Source: Mycolicibacterium sp. CBMA 234 (GTDB lineage Bacteria; Actinomycetota; Actinomycetes; Mycobacteriales; Mycobacteriaceae). From it: a stretch of 64,000 nt of DNA. Where the stretch lies: NCBI RefSeq assembly GCF_009729415.1, contig NZ_MPKW01000021.1, positions 1 through 64,000 on the forward strand, in the 5' to 3' direction. The notes beneath the pieces are model-generated. The model did no database searches and was not told the origin of the DNA. It saw nothing but the letters and a program-made list of their open reading frames with translations. Positions 1 through 8,538 of the stretch are shown in pieces (position 1 is the stretch's first letter; each line of letters starts with the position of its first letter). The position numbers and the translations under genes are program-made.

Positions 1-184
1 CGCCGCCGACAAGCCGGTCGCCATCGGGACAACCGCCGCGGCCGCAGGACTACCGGCAGAGCACTGCTACACGGTCCGCGACACCTGGTCGCACCAGGAC
101 AGCACCAGCACCGGGGCGATCGACGGCGGAATGGTTGCGCCGCATGCCGTTACGCTGCTGCGCGTCACTCCTCGGTGTCGTTGA
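1..184 (+). CDS. C-terminal end of a probable alpha-galactosidase (GH27-like), cut by the window edge
   Basis: An open frame enters from the left edge (codons in phase from base 2) and ends at TGA 182-184. The last 60 residues read like the C-terminal beta-domain of glycoside hydrolase family 27: a YTVRDTW segment is followed by a glycine-rich turn and a V-x-P-H-A-V-T-L-L-R-V strand, the typical end of these enzymes. Family members release galactose from alpha-galactosides. The call fits the neighbourhood, because a sodium:solute symporter, galT and galK follow. Only the tail is visible, so the active site cannot be checked and the family call is an inference. The 3' end overlaps the opposing small membrane protein gene by 20 bp. 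Confidence 0.55.
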   Translation, partial: AADKPVAIGTTAAAAGLPAEHCYTVRDTWSHQDSTSTGAIDGGMVAPHAVTLLRVTPRCR

Positions 185-446
185 CCTCAGCGGCTTCAGT
201 GGCTTCAGTGACCTCCGGTGGCCGCGCCACCGCCCAGCCGATGAATGCTGCAGCGACAGCAAGCAATATCAGGCCCACCCACCAGTTGGCGTCGGTGCCT
301 GCGTAGAGGTGCACGGTGTCGGTATTGGTGGAATGAGCGTGCTCGCCGAGGATCGACGGAAAGAATCCCGCCACGGTCAACAGCAGCCCGTAAATCCCTA
401 GCAGGGCACCGACGATGACGCGGACATCGAACAGATACTTGAGCAT
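165..446 (-). CDS. Small membrane protein downstream of the symporter
   Basis: This encodes about 93 residues with two hydrophobic segments (roughly residues 9-29, and 57-75 after a polar loop) and an acidic C-terminal tail. It starts just after the symporter stop. ATG 446 is preferred over GTG 452 because AGGAG, which overlaps the symporter stop codon TAG, lies 6 nt upstream. The gene is therefore probably translationally coupled to the symporter and may be an accessory membrane subunit; I do not recognise a family. Its 3' end overlaps the alpha-galactosidase tail. Confidence 0.6.
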   Translation of the reverse strand: MLKYLFDVRVIVGALLGIYGLLLTVAGFFPSILGEHAHSTNTDTVHLYAGTDANWWVGLILLAVAAAFIGWAVARPPEVTEATEAAEVNDTEE

Positions 447-454
447 CGGCACTC

Positions 455-2161
455 CTACCGGATCGCGACGTCGAGGATGATCACCACTACCAGCATCACG
501 CTGGCCAGCGGAACGGGCTTGAGGTACCAGGCCTTTCCGGCGTCATCGGGGTCCGACAGCAGCGACACCGACGTCTCGGAATAGACCAGCCCGGCCAGTT
601 CCGCACGTGGCTTGGGGGTGGTGACGAGGCTGACGGTGACGCTGACGGCAATGTCGACGATGAATGCGGCCGTCGCGGCAAGGAATGGCATGCCCTGCCC
701 CGGCAGGTTGATCACGCCGGCCTTGGAGAGCGCGAAAACCGTGATAGCAGAGAGGGTTCCGGCTACCAGGCCGGTCCAGCCGGCGGTTGAAGTCATCCGC
801 CGCCAGAACATGCCGAGGATGAACGTGGCGAACAATGGTGCGTTGAAGAAGCCGAACAGGGTCTGCAGATAGTCCATCAGGTTCGAGTAACCCGACGCGA
901 TCACCGCGGTGAACACCGCCAGCACCGTGGCCGCGACAGTCGCGTAGCGGCCCACCTTGATGTAGTAGCCGTCGGGTTTGTCCTTGACCACGTACTGCTG
1001 CCAGATGTCGTAGCTGAACACGGTGTTGAACGCCGAGATATTCGCGGCCATGCCGGCCATGAACGACGCAATCAGACCCGTGACCGCGACGCCGAGCAGC
1101 CCATTGGGCAAGATGTCGCGGACCATCAGCAGCATGGCGTCGTTGTAGGTAACCTGCCCACTACCAGTGGATTTCAGGTGCATCATGTCGCCGATCACGG
1201 CCGCGCTGATCATGCCCGGGATCACCACGACGAACGGAATCAACATCTTCGGGAAGGCGCCGATGATCGGGGAGCGTCGCGCGGCGGACATGGAACTGGA
1301 TGCCATGGCGCGCTGCACCTCAACGAAATTGGTGGTCCAGTAGCCGAATGACAGCACGAACCCGAGCCCGAAGACGATGCCGATCACCGACCACACCGGG
1401 CTGCTGAAGCCGCTGAGTGCCTGGCCCGGCCAGGTGTTCAGCTGCTCGTGCACCGTGGCGGTGACGGTCCCGTCCGCCTTGACGGTGTCGATGACCTTGG
1501 CCTTCAAGCCATTCCAGCCGCCGACCTTGATCAGCCCGAAGACCGTCAGCGGCACCAGCGCGGCCAGGATGACGAAGAACTGCAGCACCTCGTTGTAGAT
1601 CGCCGCGGACAGTCCGCCGAGGGCGGTGTAGGTCAACACGATGGCGGCCGCCACGATCAACGACACCCAGTGCGACCAGCCCAGCAGGGCATTGATCACT
1701 GTCGCGAGCAGGAAAAGGTTGACCCCGGCGATAAGCACCTGTGCCACAGCGAAACTCACCGCATTGACCAGGTGGGCGCCGGGCCCGAACCGCCGGCGCA
1801 TGAACTCGGGCACGCTGCGCACCTTGGAGCCGTAGTAGAACGGCATCATCACCACACCGAGGAACAGCATCGCGGGTACGGCGCCGATCCAGTAGTAATG
1901 CATGGTGGCCAGGCCGATTTGGGCGCCGTTGGCCGACATGCCCATGATCTCGACAGCGCCGAGGTTCGCGGACACGAAGGCTATGCCGGTCACCCAGGCG
2001 GGCAGTCGACGGCCGGACAGGAAGAAGTCCAGGCTCGAGGTGATCTGGCTGCGGGCCAGATAGCCGATGCCGAGCACGAAGACGAAATAGATAGCGACGA
2101 TGGAGTAGTCGAGCGCGCCGACGTGCAGGCGCAAACCGTCAGCATGCAGGAGCGTCGTCAT
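455..2161 (-). CDS. Sodium:solute symporter (SSS/SGLT family), probable galactose/galactoside uptake
   Basis: The 568-residue protein has the SSS layout of about 13-14 hydrophobic helices. It opens with LDYSIVAIYFVFVLGIGY, and an SLDFFLSGRRLPAW segment follows the first helix, which is the hallmark of the family. SGLT-type members couple Na+ inflow to sugar uptake. It is divergent from galT-galK across an 80-bp gap and close to an alpha-galactosidase tail, so the likely substrate is galactose or a galactoside; this is inference from context. A strong AAGGAGG lies about 12 nt before ATG 2161, somewhat far, and no intermediate start codon exists. Confidence 0.85.
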   Translation of the reverse strand: MTTLLHADGLRLHVGALDYSIVAIYFVFVLGIGYLARSQITSSLDFFLSGRRLPAWVTGIAFVSANLGAVEIMGMSANGAQIGLATMHYYWIGAVPAMLFLGVVMMPFYYGSKVRSVPEFMRRRFGPGAHLVNAVSFAVAQVLIAGVNLFLLATVINALLGWSHWVSLIVAAAIVLTYTALGGLSAAIYNEVLQFFVILAALVPLTVFGLIKVGGWNGLKAKVIDTVKADGTVTATVHEQLNTWPGQALSGFSSPVWSVIGIVFGLGFVLSFGYWTTNFVEVQRAMASSSMSAARRSPIIGAFPKMLIPFVVVIPGMISAAVIGDMMHLKSTGSGQVTYNDAMLLMVRDILPNGLLGVAVTGLIASFMAGMAANISAFNTVFSYDIWQQYVVKDKPDGYYIKVGRYATVAATVLAVFTAVIASGYSNLMDYLQTLFGFFNAPLFATFILGMFWRRMTSTAGWTGLVAGTLSAITVFALSKAGVINLPGQGMPFLAATAAFIVDIAVSVTVSLVTTPKPRAELAGLVYSETSVSLLSDPDDAGKAWYLKPVPLASVMLVVVIILDVAIR

Positions 2162-2241
2162 CAGCTGTCGCAGCCTCCTTGGGCGTCGGTGTCCCGAAGT
2201 GAGCCGACCGTAACAGCGCAGTCTGTGAGCAGACCCAGAAA

Positions 2242-3375
2242 ATGCGGCTAGTGTTCGAAATCGTGACGGTGCCTAGTCAGGACAACGTGACGCGCACGGT
2301 GCTCGCCGATGGTCGTGACATCTGGTTCTTCGACCTCGCCGGACACCGATCCGAGCCGGTGCCCGACCTGCGGCCGCTGCCTGAGCGGGGGCCGGGCCAG
2401 TCCGAACTACGGTTCGACCGGGCCACCGGCCAGTGGGTGATCATCGCGGCCTTGCGCCAGGACCGCACTCACAAGCCCGCGGCGGCCCAGTGCCCGCTGT
2501 GTCCTGGGCCGACGGGGCTGACCAGCGAGGTCCCGGCCGCGGACTACGACGTCGTGGTGTTCGAGAACCGCTTCCCGAGCCTGTCTGAGCATCCCGGATT
2601 CGAATTGCCTGACGTCGCTGCTGAATTCGATTTGTTCACCGCTGCCCCGGGCCACGGGCGGTGCGAGGTGGTGTGCTTCTCCAGCGACCACAACACGTCG
2701 TTCGCGCAACTGCCGGCCGAGCAGGCCAGGCTGGTCATCGAAGTGTGGCGGCATCGGACCGCTGACCTGATGGCGCGGCCGGGCATCGAGCAGGTGTTCT
2801 GCTTCGAGAATCGGGGCGAAGAAATCGGCGTGACGCTGATGCACCCGCACGGCCAGATCTACGGCTACCCATTCCTCACCCCGCGGGCCGCGGTGATGCT
2901 GCAGCAGGCGGATGCATACCGGAAAGCACACGGCACCAACCTGTTCGGTGCACTGCTGGCCGCTGAGCTGGCCGACGGCCGGCGCGTGATCGCGACCAAT
3001 GACCACTTCACCGCATTCGTCCCGTTTGCGGCGCGCTGGCCGGTGGAGGTGCACATCTACCCGAACCGGTTCGTGCCCAACATCGTTGCCCTCGACGCCG
3101 CCGAGGCCGACGCGCTGACCGCGATCTATCTCGATGTGCTGCAACGGTTCGACCGGCTGTACGACAAGCCGCTGCCCTACATCTCGGCGCTGCACCAGTA
3201 CACCGGCCGGGAAGCCCAGCGGGAGGGCTACTTCCACCTCGAGTTGATGTCGGTGCGCCGCGCCGCGAACAAACTGAAATACCTGGCCGGCTCGGAATCG
3301 GCGATGGATGCGTTCATCGGAGACGTGTCACCCGAGGACGTGGCCGACCGGTTGCGTCAGGTTGCGCACCAGTGA
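2242..3375 (+). CDS. galT: Galactose-1-phosphate uridylyltransferase
   Basis: GalT exchanges UMP between UDP-glucose and galactose-1-phosphate in the Leloir pathway. The protein is about 377 residues. It contains the active-site HPHGQ motif (nucleophilic second His) inside TLMHPHGQIYGYP, a zinc-ligand-type CPLCPG segment near residues 85-90, and a downstream region with conserved His/Glu residues. Two starts are possible. ATG 2242 has no Shine-Dalgarno. GTG 2263 lies 8 nt after TAGTGT (2249-2254), which would make a leaderless mRNA. The gene overlaps galK by 4 bp, so the two are translationally coupled. Confidence 0.93.
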   Translation: MRLVFEIVTVPSQDNVTRTVLADGRDIWFFDLAGHRSEPVPDLRPLPERGPGQSELRFDRATGQWVIIAALRQDRTHKPAAAQCPLCPGPTGLTSEVPAADYDVVVFENRFPSLSEHPGFELPDVAAEFDLFTAAPGHGRCEVVCFSSDHNTSFAQLPAEQARLVIEVWRHRTADLMARPGIEQVFCFENRGEEIGVTLMHPHGQIYGYPFLTPRAAVMLQQADAYRKAHGTNLFGALLAAELADGRRVIATNDHFTAFVPFAARWPVEVHIYPNRFVPNIVALDAAEADALTAIYLDVLQRFDRLYDKPLPYISALHQYTGREAQREGYFHLELMSVRRAANKLKYLAGSESAMDAFIGDVSPEDVADRLRQVAHQ

Positions 3376-4460
3376 CCGCGCCCATCGTCTTCTCCGCCCC
3401 CGGCCGGGTCAATCTGATCGGTGAACACACCGACTACAACCTCGGTTTCGCGCTGCCGATCGCGCTGCCTCAGCGCACCGTCGTCACCTTCAGTCCGGAC
3501 GCGGGAACGGAATTGACGGTCTCCAGCGCGCACCACGGAGACCCGGTCCGAATTGCGTTGCACACCAACCCTGGTGACGTGTCCGGTTGGGCCAGCTACG
3601 TCGCGGGGGTCGTCTGGTCGCTGCGGCAGCGCGGATTCGCGGTGCCCGGTGGCGCCATGACAATCACGAGCGACGTGCCTGTCGGGTCGGGACTGTCTTC
3701 CAGTGCAGCACTGGAATGCGCGGTGCTGGGTGCCGTGCTCGACGCCGCGGGATTATCGGTGCCGCGGATCGAGCAGGCCCGCATCGCGCAGCGCGCGGAG
3801 AACGAATACGTCGGTGCGCCAACGGGTCTGCTCGACCAGCTGGCCGCGCTGTGCGGGGAGCCGGGCAAGGCGGTGCTGATCGACTTCGTGGAACCCACGG
3901 TGCGACCCGTGCTCTTCGCCCCAGAGAATGCGGGTATTGCGTTGTTGCTCATCGACTCTCAGACCCGGCACCAGCATGTCGGTGGCGAATACGCGGATCG
4001 CCGGGCCTCCTGTGAACGCGCCGCGGCAGCCTTGGGGGTGACATCCCTGCGCGACATCACCGACGCGGCAGACCTGGTCGCCGTCACCGACCCGGTCGAC
4101 GCACAGCGGGCCCGCCATGTGGTGACCGAGAACAGCCGGGTCCTCGCCTTCGTCGACGCTGTCGAACGCGGCGACTACCCCTCGGCGGGACGCCTTTTCG
4201 CGTCATCGCAGGTGTCGATGCGCGACGACTTCCAGATCACCACCGAGCAGATCGACCTCATCGCCGACACGGCTGTCGAGGTCGGCGCGCTGGGTGCGCG
4301 GATGACGGGCGGCGGGTTCGGCGGCTGTGTGATCGCGCTGGTGCCAGAGGACCGCGTCGAGGCCGTCGGCGCCGCGGTACGAGACCGCGCCCACATTGCC
4401 GGGCACGCCGAGCCGGTCGTCACACGCACGCACGCCGCAGGCGGGGCCGGGTCCAACTGA
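3372..4460 (+). CDS. galK: Galactokinase
   Basis: GHMP-family kinase of 362 residues that phosphorylates galactose at C1. All three family motifs are visible: the N-terminal galactokinase signature GRVNLIGEHTDYN, the ATP-binding glycine/serine loop PVGSGLSSSAALE, and the C-terminal GARMTGGGFGGC motif. It starts at GTG 3372 inside the end of galT (GTGA overlap). With galT and the adjacent transporter it forms a compact galactose utilisation unit. No galE or regulator is visible here. Confidence 0.95.
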   Translation: MTAPIVFSAPGRVNLIGEHTDYNLGFALPIALPQRTVVTFSPDAGTELTVSSAHHGDPVRIALHTNPGDVSGWASYVAGVVWSLRQRGFAVPGGAMTITSDVPVGSGLSSSAALECAVLGAVLDAAGLSVPRIEQARIAQRAENEYVGAPTGLLDQLAALCGEPGKAVLIDFVEPTVRPVLFAPENAGIALLLIDSQTRHQHVGGEYADRRASCERAAAALGVTSLRDITDAADLVAVTDPVDAQRARHVVTENSRVLAFVDAVERGDYPSAGRLFASSQVSMRDDFQITTEQIDLIADTAVEVGALGARMTGGGFGGCVIALVPEDRVEAVGAAVRDRAHIAGHAEPVVTRTHAAGGAGSN

Positions 4461-4497
4461 GCGGACCGACCCTGCCCCACAGGTGGCCGTCCGCCGG

Positions 4498-4503
4498 TAA
4501 CGT
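4498..4503 (+). promoter_or_regulatory. Probable -10 box for leaderless pat
   Basis: TAACGT matches the mycobacterial TANNNT -10 consensus and is separated by exactly 7 nt from the GTG start of pat, with no Shine-Dalgarno between. This predicts a transcript that starts at the first codon. Inference from spacing only. Confidence 0.55.
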
Positions 4504-4510
4504 TTCCACC

Positions 4511-5509
4511 GTGCCGGAATCGATCACAGATGAACTCGCTTCTCTGGGGTTCTTCTCCAGCTGCAAACGGGCCGACCTGGACCGGATTGCGCCGCTGCTG
4601 CGCCCGCTGACGGCCGCACCCGGCGAGGTACTGATGACGCAGGGCGAACCGGCGTCGTCGTTCATGTTGATCAGCTCCGGCAGCGTCCGGGTGACGCACG
4701 CCGCACCCGACGGCGAGCTGAGCGTCCACAACATCGGCGCCGGCCTGATCATCGGCGAGATCGCGCTGCTGCGGGAAGGCACCCGCAACGCGACGGTGGT
4801 GGTCACCGAACCGCTGACCGGGTGGATCGGCGGTCACGACGCGCTGACCGCCATGCTCGACGTGCCGTGCATGGCGGAGCGTCTGGTGCGCACCGCTCGA
4901 CAGCGATTGGCGTCCTTCATCACGCCGCTGCCGGTGACGCTGCGCGACGGCAGCCAGATGTACCTGCGGCCGGTGCTGCCGGGCGACAATCCGCGAGTTC
5001 GCAAGGGGCCGGTCGAGTTCTCGACCGAGACCATGTACCGCCGATTCCAAACCGCGTATGAGCCCAGCCCGGCGCTGATGGCCTACCTGTTCGAGGTCGA
5101 CTACGTGGACCACTTCGTCTGGGTGCTGATCGACGGCGCGGAGGGGCCCGACGGGCCGATGGTCGCCGACGCGAGATTCGTTCGGCTGCACGAAGATCCG
5201 ACCGTCGCGGAAGTGGCCTTCATGGTGGGCGACGATTATCAGGGCCGTGGCATCGGGACGTTCCTGATGGACGCCCTGGTGCCGGCCGCCCGTGGCGCCG
5301 GCATCGAACGCTTCGCCGCGCGCGTGTTGTCGGACAACTATCCGATGCGCAAGATTCTTGAACACTACGGCGCGACGTGGGAGCGTGACGACCGCAACAT
5401 GATCATCACCGAGTTCGATGTCCCGGAACCGAAATCATTAGCGTTGTCGCACAAGCAGTATCGCGATATTTCTACCCTGGCTCGATATGTGCTCAGGATG
5501 GTTCACTGA
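4511..5509 (+). CDS. pat: cAMP-dependent protein lysine acetyltransferase
   Basis: The 332-residue protein has the two-domain architecture of mycobacterial Pat/KATmt (Rv0998 in M. tuberculosis). A cyclic-nucleotide-binding domain (about residues 10-135) carries the phosphate-binding cassette GEIALLREGTRNATVVV. A GNAT acetyltransferase domain (about 150-330) carries the acetyl-CoA loop YQGRGIG. In the known homologues cAMP relieves autoinhibition and the enzyme acetylates lysines of targets such as acetyl-CoA synthetase. It starts at GTG, probably leaderless, and its TGA overlaps the ATG of the next gene by one base, so the shikimate-dehydrogenase-like protein is co-translated. Confidence 0.93.
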   Translation: MPESITDELASLGFFSSCKRADLDRIAPLLRPLTAAPGEVLMTQGEPASSFMLISSGSVRVTHAAPDGELSVHNIGAGLIIGEIALLREGTRNATVVVTEPLTGWIGGHDALTAMLDVPCMAERLVRTARQRLASFITPLPVTLRDGSQMYLRPVLPGDNPRVRKGPVEFSTETMYRRFQTAYEPSPALMAYLFEVDYVDHFVWVLIDGAEGPDGPMVADARFVRLHEDPTVAEVAFMVGDDYQGRGIGTFLMDALVPAARGAGIERFAARVLSDNYPMRKILEHYGATWERDDRNMIITEFDVPEPKSLALSHKQYRDISTLARYVLRMVH

Positions 5510-6345
5510 TGAGTGAATCACTGTATTTGGGGCGTCCGCTGCTGAATAAGGACACCGCCGTGTGCATCTCACTGGCTGCGCGGCCCAGCAATATCGGCAC
5601 GCGTTTTCACAACTATCTCTACAACGAGCTCGGCCTGGACTTCCTCTACAAGGCCTTCACCACAACCGATATCGTCGCGGCCATCGGTGGCGTGCGGGCC
5701 CTCGGCATCCGCGGCTGTTCGGTGTCCATGCCGTTCAAAGAGGACGTCATCGCGCTGGTTGATGAGCTGGAACAGTCTGCGCGCGTGATCAATTCGGTGA
5801 ACACGATCGTCAACGACGCGGGCCGGCTCACCGCCTGCAACACCGACTACCTGGCCATCGAGCGGCTCATCGACGAACACAGCTTGGACCCTGCGGCGTC
5901 ACTGCTCATTCGCGGCAGCGGCGGCATGGCCAGCGCAGTGGCAGCGGCCTTCCGGGACAGGGGATTTGAGGCGGGCACCATCGTCGCCCGCAACCGCGAG
6001 ACCGGTGGCCGACTGGGTGACCGGCTGGGGTACCGCTACGCGGCGGAGGCGGGTGACGGCGCCGACGTCGTCGTCAACGTCACTCCGATCGGGATGGCGG
6101 GCGGTGCCGAAGCCGATGATCTCGCGTTCGAGCCCGAGGTTATTGCCAAGGCGCACACGGTGTTCGACGTCGTGGCCCTGCCGTCGGAGACCCCGCTGAT
6201 CCGCGCCGCGCGAGCAGCCGGGCGCCCGGTGATCACCGGCGCCGAAGTGATCGCGTTGCAAGCCGCCGAACAGTTCGAGCGCTATACCGGCGTGCGGCCG
6301 ACCGCCGAGCAGGTGGCCGCAGCATCGGTGTTCTCCCGCGTCTGA
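5509..6345 (+). CDS. Shikimate 5-dehydrogenase-like protein
   Basis: AroE/YdiB-type fold, 278 residues. The substrate-binding N-terminal domain contains SVSMPFK, with the catalytic Lys, and the ACNTDYLA segment with the paired Asp. A Rossmann domain begins at LLIRGSGGMASAVAAAF. The usual AroE N-terminal S-x-S pair is altered (AVCISLAARPSNIGT). This is therefore a paralogue whose substrate may differ from shikimate; I would not call it aroE. It is translationally coupled to pat, and I know of no established functional link between them. Confidence 0.85.
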   Translation: MSESLYLGRPLLNKDTAVCISLAARPSNIGTRFHNYLYNELGLDFLYKAFTTTDIVAAIGGVRALGIRGCSVSMPFKEDVIALVDELEQSARVINSVNTIVNDAGRLTACNTDYLAIERLIDEHSLDPAASLLIRGSGGMASAVAAAFRDRGFEAGTIVARNRETGGRLGDRLGYRYAAEAGDGADVVVNVTPIGMAGGAEADDLAFEPEVIAKAHTVFDVVALPSETPLIRAARAAGRPVITGAEVIALQAAEQFERYTGVRPTAEQVAAASVFSRV

Positions 6346-6361
6346 ATGGTTGCGCCCAAAC

Positions 6362-7051
6362 TCAGGGCGCGGTGACCTTCAACGACTTGTCGATCGCCGC
6401 GGTCGCGTCCATCAGCGGGCCGATGGTCTGTTTGGCGCCGCTGGCTTTGACTTGCAGCAGGAGCACGCCGCCCTGGGTCGGGATGGCGGAGGTCTTCTGG
6501 GCCACCATCCGGTCCTTGCCGTCCTGGGTGTACATGCCGCCGACCTGACATGCCTTGAACCCGGCGAGCTTGGCGTCACAGTTGGTGCCGGCGTCCTGCC
6601 AGCCCGTCAGGTTCTGCAGCTCGCCGGGGGCGTATTCCAACACCTCATCCGCGTTGGCGCCGGGCAGTTTCGAGACCAGCACAACGATGGTCGGCGGGTC
6701 GTTCGTCATGGACGGATCATCGAATTTGCTTGCGGTCCAAGCCTCTTTCGGCGCCAGCGCGCCGGCGTCCACCCAACCTTGGGGGAGCGTCATCGTGATG
6801 GTCGGCGCCCCAGGGTCGCCGGGGTGCAGCTGCTGCGCGGTGATGTTCTTCTCGTGCAGGTAGTCCTGCAGTGTCTTCTTCGATGCAGCCGGCGCGGACG
6901 GGGTCGGCGCTGCAGCGGAGCTGGTGCTCGACGGGCTGCTGGACGCGGACGTGGCAGACGGTGCGGGCTTCGAGTTTGAACTGCACGCACCTGCGCTCAG
7001 CGCAGTTACGGCCACCGCCAGCGCGACGCCGGCAACCCTGATCGGCAACAT
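6362..7051 (-). CDS. LpqN/LpqT-family lipoprotein
   Basis: The 229-residue precursor has a hydrophobic signal (residues 5-21) ending in the lipobox LSAGAC, so Cys23 is the likely lipidated residue. A low-complexity Ser/Pro/Ala linker (about 24-55) precedes a compact domain with TMTLPQGW, DPPTIVVLVSKLPG and a C-terminal helix, the pattern of the mycobacterial LpqN/LpqT family, whose role is not settled. AGGAGA lies 6-7 nt before ATG 7051. It is convergent with the shikimate-dehydrogenase-like gene (16-bp gap) and divergent from the next lipoprotein. Confidence 0.8.
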   Translation of the reverse strand: MLPIRVAGVALAVAVTALSAGACSSNSKPAPSATSASSSPSSTSSAAAPTPSAPAASKKTLQDYLHEKNITAQQLHPGDPGAPTITMTLPQGWVDAGALAPKEAWTASKFDDPSMTNDPPTIVVLVSKLPGANADEVLEYAPGELQNLTGWQDAGTNCDAKLAGFKACQVGGMYTQDGKDRMVAQKTSAIPTQGGVLLLQVKASGAKQTIGPLMDATAAIDKSLKVTAP

Positions 7052-7199
7052 TTCCGTCTCCTGTCGTCGGTTGCAGACTACGGGGCCGACGCGGTCAGCG
7101 GCACGAACCTCGACGCCCGCGCCCGTTCCGCAAAGACGCTTCGGCGTGGCGCCGGGCGGCAGGCCCGCAGTGGCGGTCTCGTCGTGCTATCAACAGCAA

Positions 7200-7868
7200 A
7201 TGCGGGCAATCGCGTGGTCGGTAGCGATTCTGCTGTGCGCTGCCTGCGGGTCGCCGGCCGCACCGGAGAAGCCGACCACGACGACGGCGGCCAAGCCTGC
7301 TGATCCGGCCGCAATCGGTCGGATGCGCCACCAATTGCCCAAAGACCTGCAGGGTTATGAGCTTGGCGCGCTGCCGAAGCCGTCGGCGCCGACCGCCTTC
7401 TGGGGCATGCCGGCCGGATCTGTCGCCGACCCGCAGGACTGCAGTGCGCTGGCGGCAGTGCCGGGGGATGCCGGCTGGTCAGCGTCGGGGCCGGGCGGGA
7501 TTGTGTACGCCATGGCCGGGCCCGCTGCGGCGCCGGCGCCCACCGTCCCAGACGATTGCCACACCTGGACACTGAGCACGAGCCGCGCCCGGGCGTCCGT
7601 CGAGCTCACCGATGCACCGCAGCTCACTGACGCCAGCACGCTGGCCATGACCGCGCAGGTCACCACCAGTGTCGAGAACGGCACGCAAACCCATTCCCAA
7701 GCAACAACTTTGATCGCCTACGTCGACGCCGTCGTGGTGTCGGTGACTGTGGTGACCGACCCGGGGGCCGTCGCGCCGCCGCTGCCGCCGACTCTTCCGG
7801 CGACGCTCCTCGACTCGGCCGTGCGGTCGGTGCGGGGCATGCCGCCCATGGACGGGTTGGCCCGGTAG
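7200..7868 (+). CDS. Lipoprotein, DUF5642-like, first of a tandem pair
   Basis: From ATG 7200 the product is 222 residues with a short signal and lipobox LLCAAC. A Pro/Thr-rich spacer precedes a domain with a DCSAL...W pair of conserved Cys and a long beta-rich C-terminal half. It resembles the next gene in layout (lipobox, PPDC/DPQDC motif, a later DNC/DDC cysteine, and a VVVSVTV/MVIVTT strand), so the two look like diverged tandem duplicates. The function of this mycobacterial family is unknown to me. The frame continues far upstream, but only the ATG 7200 start gives a signal peptide. Confidence 0.75.
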   Translation: MRAIAWSVAILLCAACGSPAAPEKPTTTTAAKPADPAAIGRMRHQLPKDLQGYELGALPKPSAPTAFWGMPAGSVADPQDCSALAAVPGDAGWSASGPGGIVYAMAGPAAAPAPTVPDDCHTWTLSTSRARASVELTDAPQLTDASTLAMTAQVTTSVENGTQTHSQATTLIAYVDAVVVSVTVVTDPGAVAPPLPPTLPATLLDSAVRSVRGMPPMDGLAR

Positions 7869-7871
7869 ATT
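7866..7871 (+). promoter_or_regulatory. -10 box overlapping the stop codon of the upstream lipoprotein gene
   Basis: TAGATT fits TANNNT and lies exactly 7 nt before ATG 7879; its first three bases are the TAG stop of the preceding gene. No Shine-Dalgarno precedes the ATG. The second lipoprotein probably has its own leaderless promoter. Confidence 0.5.
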
Positions 7872-7878
7872 CGCCACA

Positions 7879-8538
7879 ATGCTGAGAACGGTGCTCGCGG
7901 TGGCTGCGGTCGGTCTGGTGGCTGCATGCTCGTCCAACACCAAACCTGTCGCTGCTGACCCCGACATCACGAAAATCCTTGATCTGAAGACCACTTTCGG
8001 GCCGGACTTCCAGGTCAAGACCGTCGCGCCGACGGGCATCGACCCGCGCGCGTTCGCGCCCCAGACGCTGCCTGCGGGCCTGACATTCGAGCCGCCGGAC
8101 TGCGCCAAATTCGCATCGGGCATGGCGGTGCCGCCGGGCGCCAAAGGCAACATGACCGCCCTGACGGCCGAAGGCCAAGGCAATCGGTACGTCATCCTCG
8201 CGGTGGAGACCTCGGAACCGATCGCGCCCGCCGACCCTGGCGACAACTGCAAGAAGGTCGGCTTCTCCGGGGCTGGACTGCGGGGCATGGTCGAAGAGGT
8301 GCCGACCCCGGCCATCGACGGCGTGAAGACCCTCGGCACTCACCGGGTCGTCGAGGCCGTGGCCAACGGCAAGCCCGCCACCGGCCAGCTCTACAACTAC
8401 GTCGCCAGCTTCGGCAGGTTCATGGTGATCGTCACCACCAACGCCGTCATTGAACCCAACAAGCCTGTGCCGCAGGTGAATACGCAGAAGGCGACGGAGC
8501 TGCTGACCAAGTCGGTCACAGCTGTTCGGGGCCAGTAA
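7879..8538 (+). CDS. Lipoprotein, DUF5642-like, second of the pair
   Basis: The 219-residue precursor has a signal peptide ending in lipobox LVAAC. The mature domain contains PPDCAKFASG and GDNCKKVGFSG, which suggests one disulfide, and a final beta strand before a C-terminal helix. It sits 10 bp after its paralogue and is convergent with the AlkB-like gene with no gap (stop 8538, opposing stop 8539). It is probably anchored in the outer leaflet of the plasma membrane. No reaction can be proposed. Confidence 0.78.
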   Translation: MLRTVLAVAAVGLVAACSSNTKPVAADPDITKILDLKTTFGPDFQVKTVAPTGIDPRAFAPQTLPAGLTFEPPDCAKFASGMAVPPGAKGNMTALTAEGQGNRYVILAVETSEPIAPADPGDNCKKVGFSGAGLRGMVEEVPTPAIDGVKTLGTHRVVEAVANGKPATGQLYNYVASFGRFMVIVTTNAVIEPNKPVPQVNTQKATELLTKSVTAVRGQ

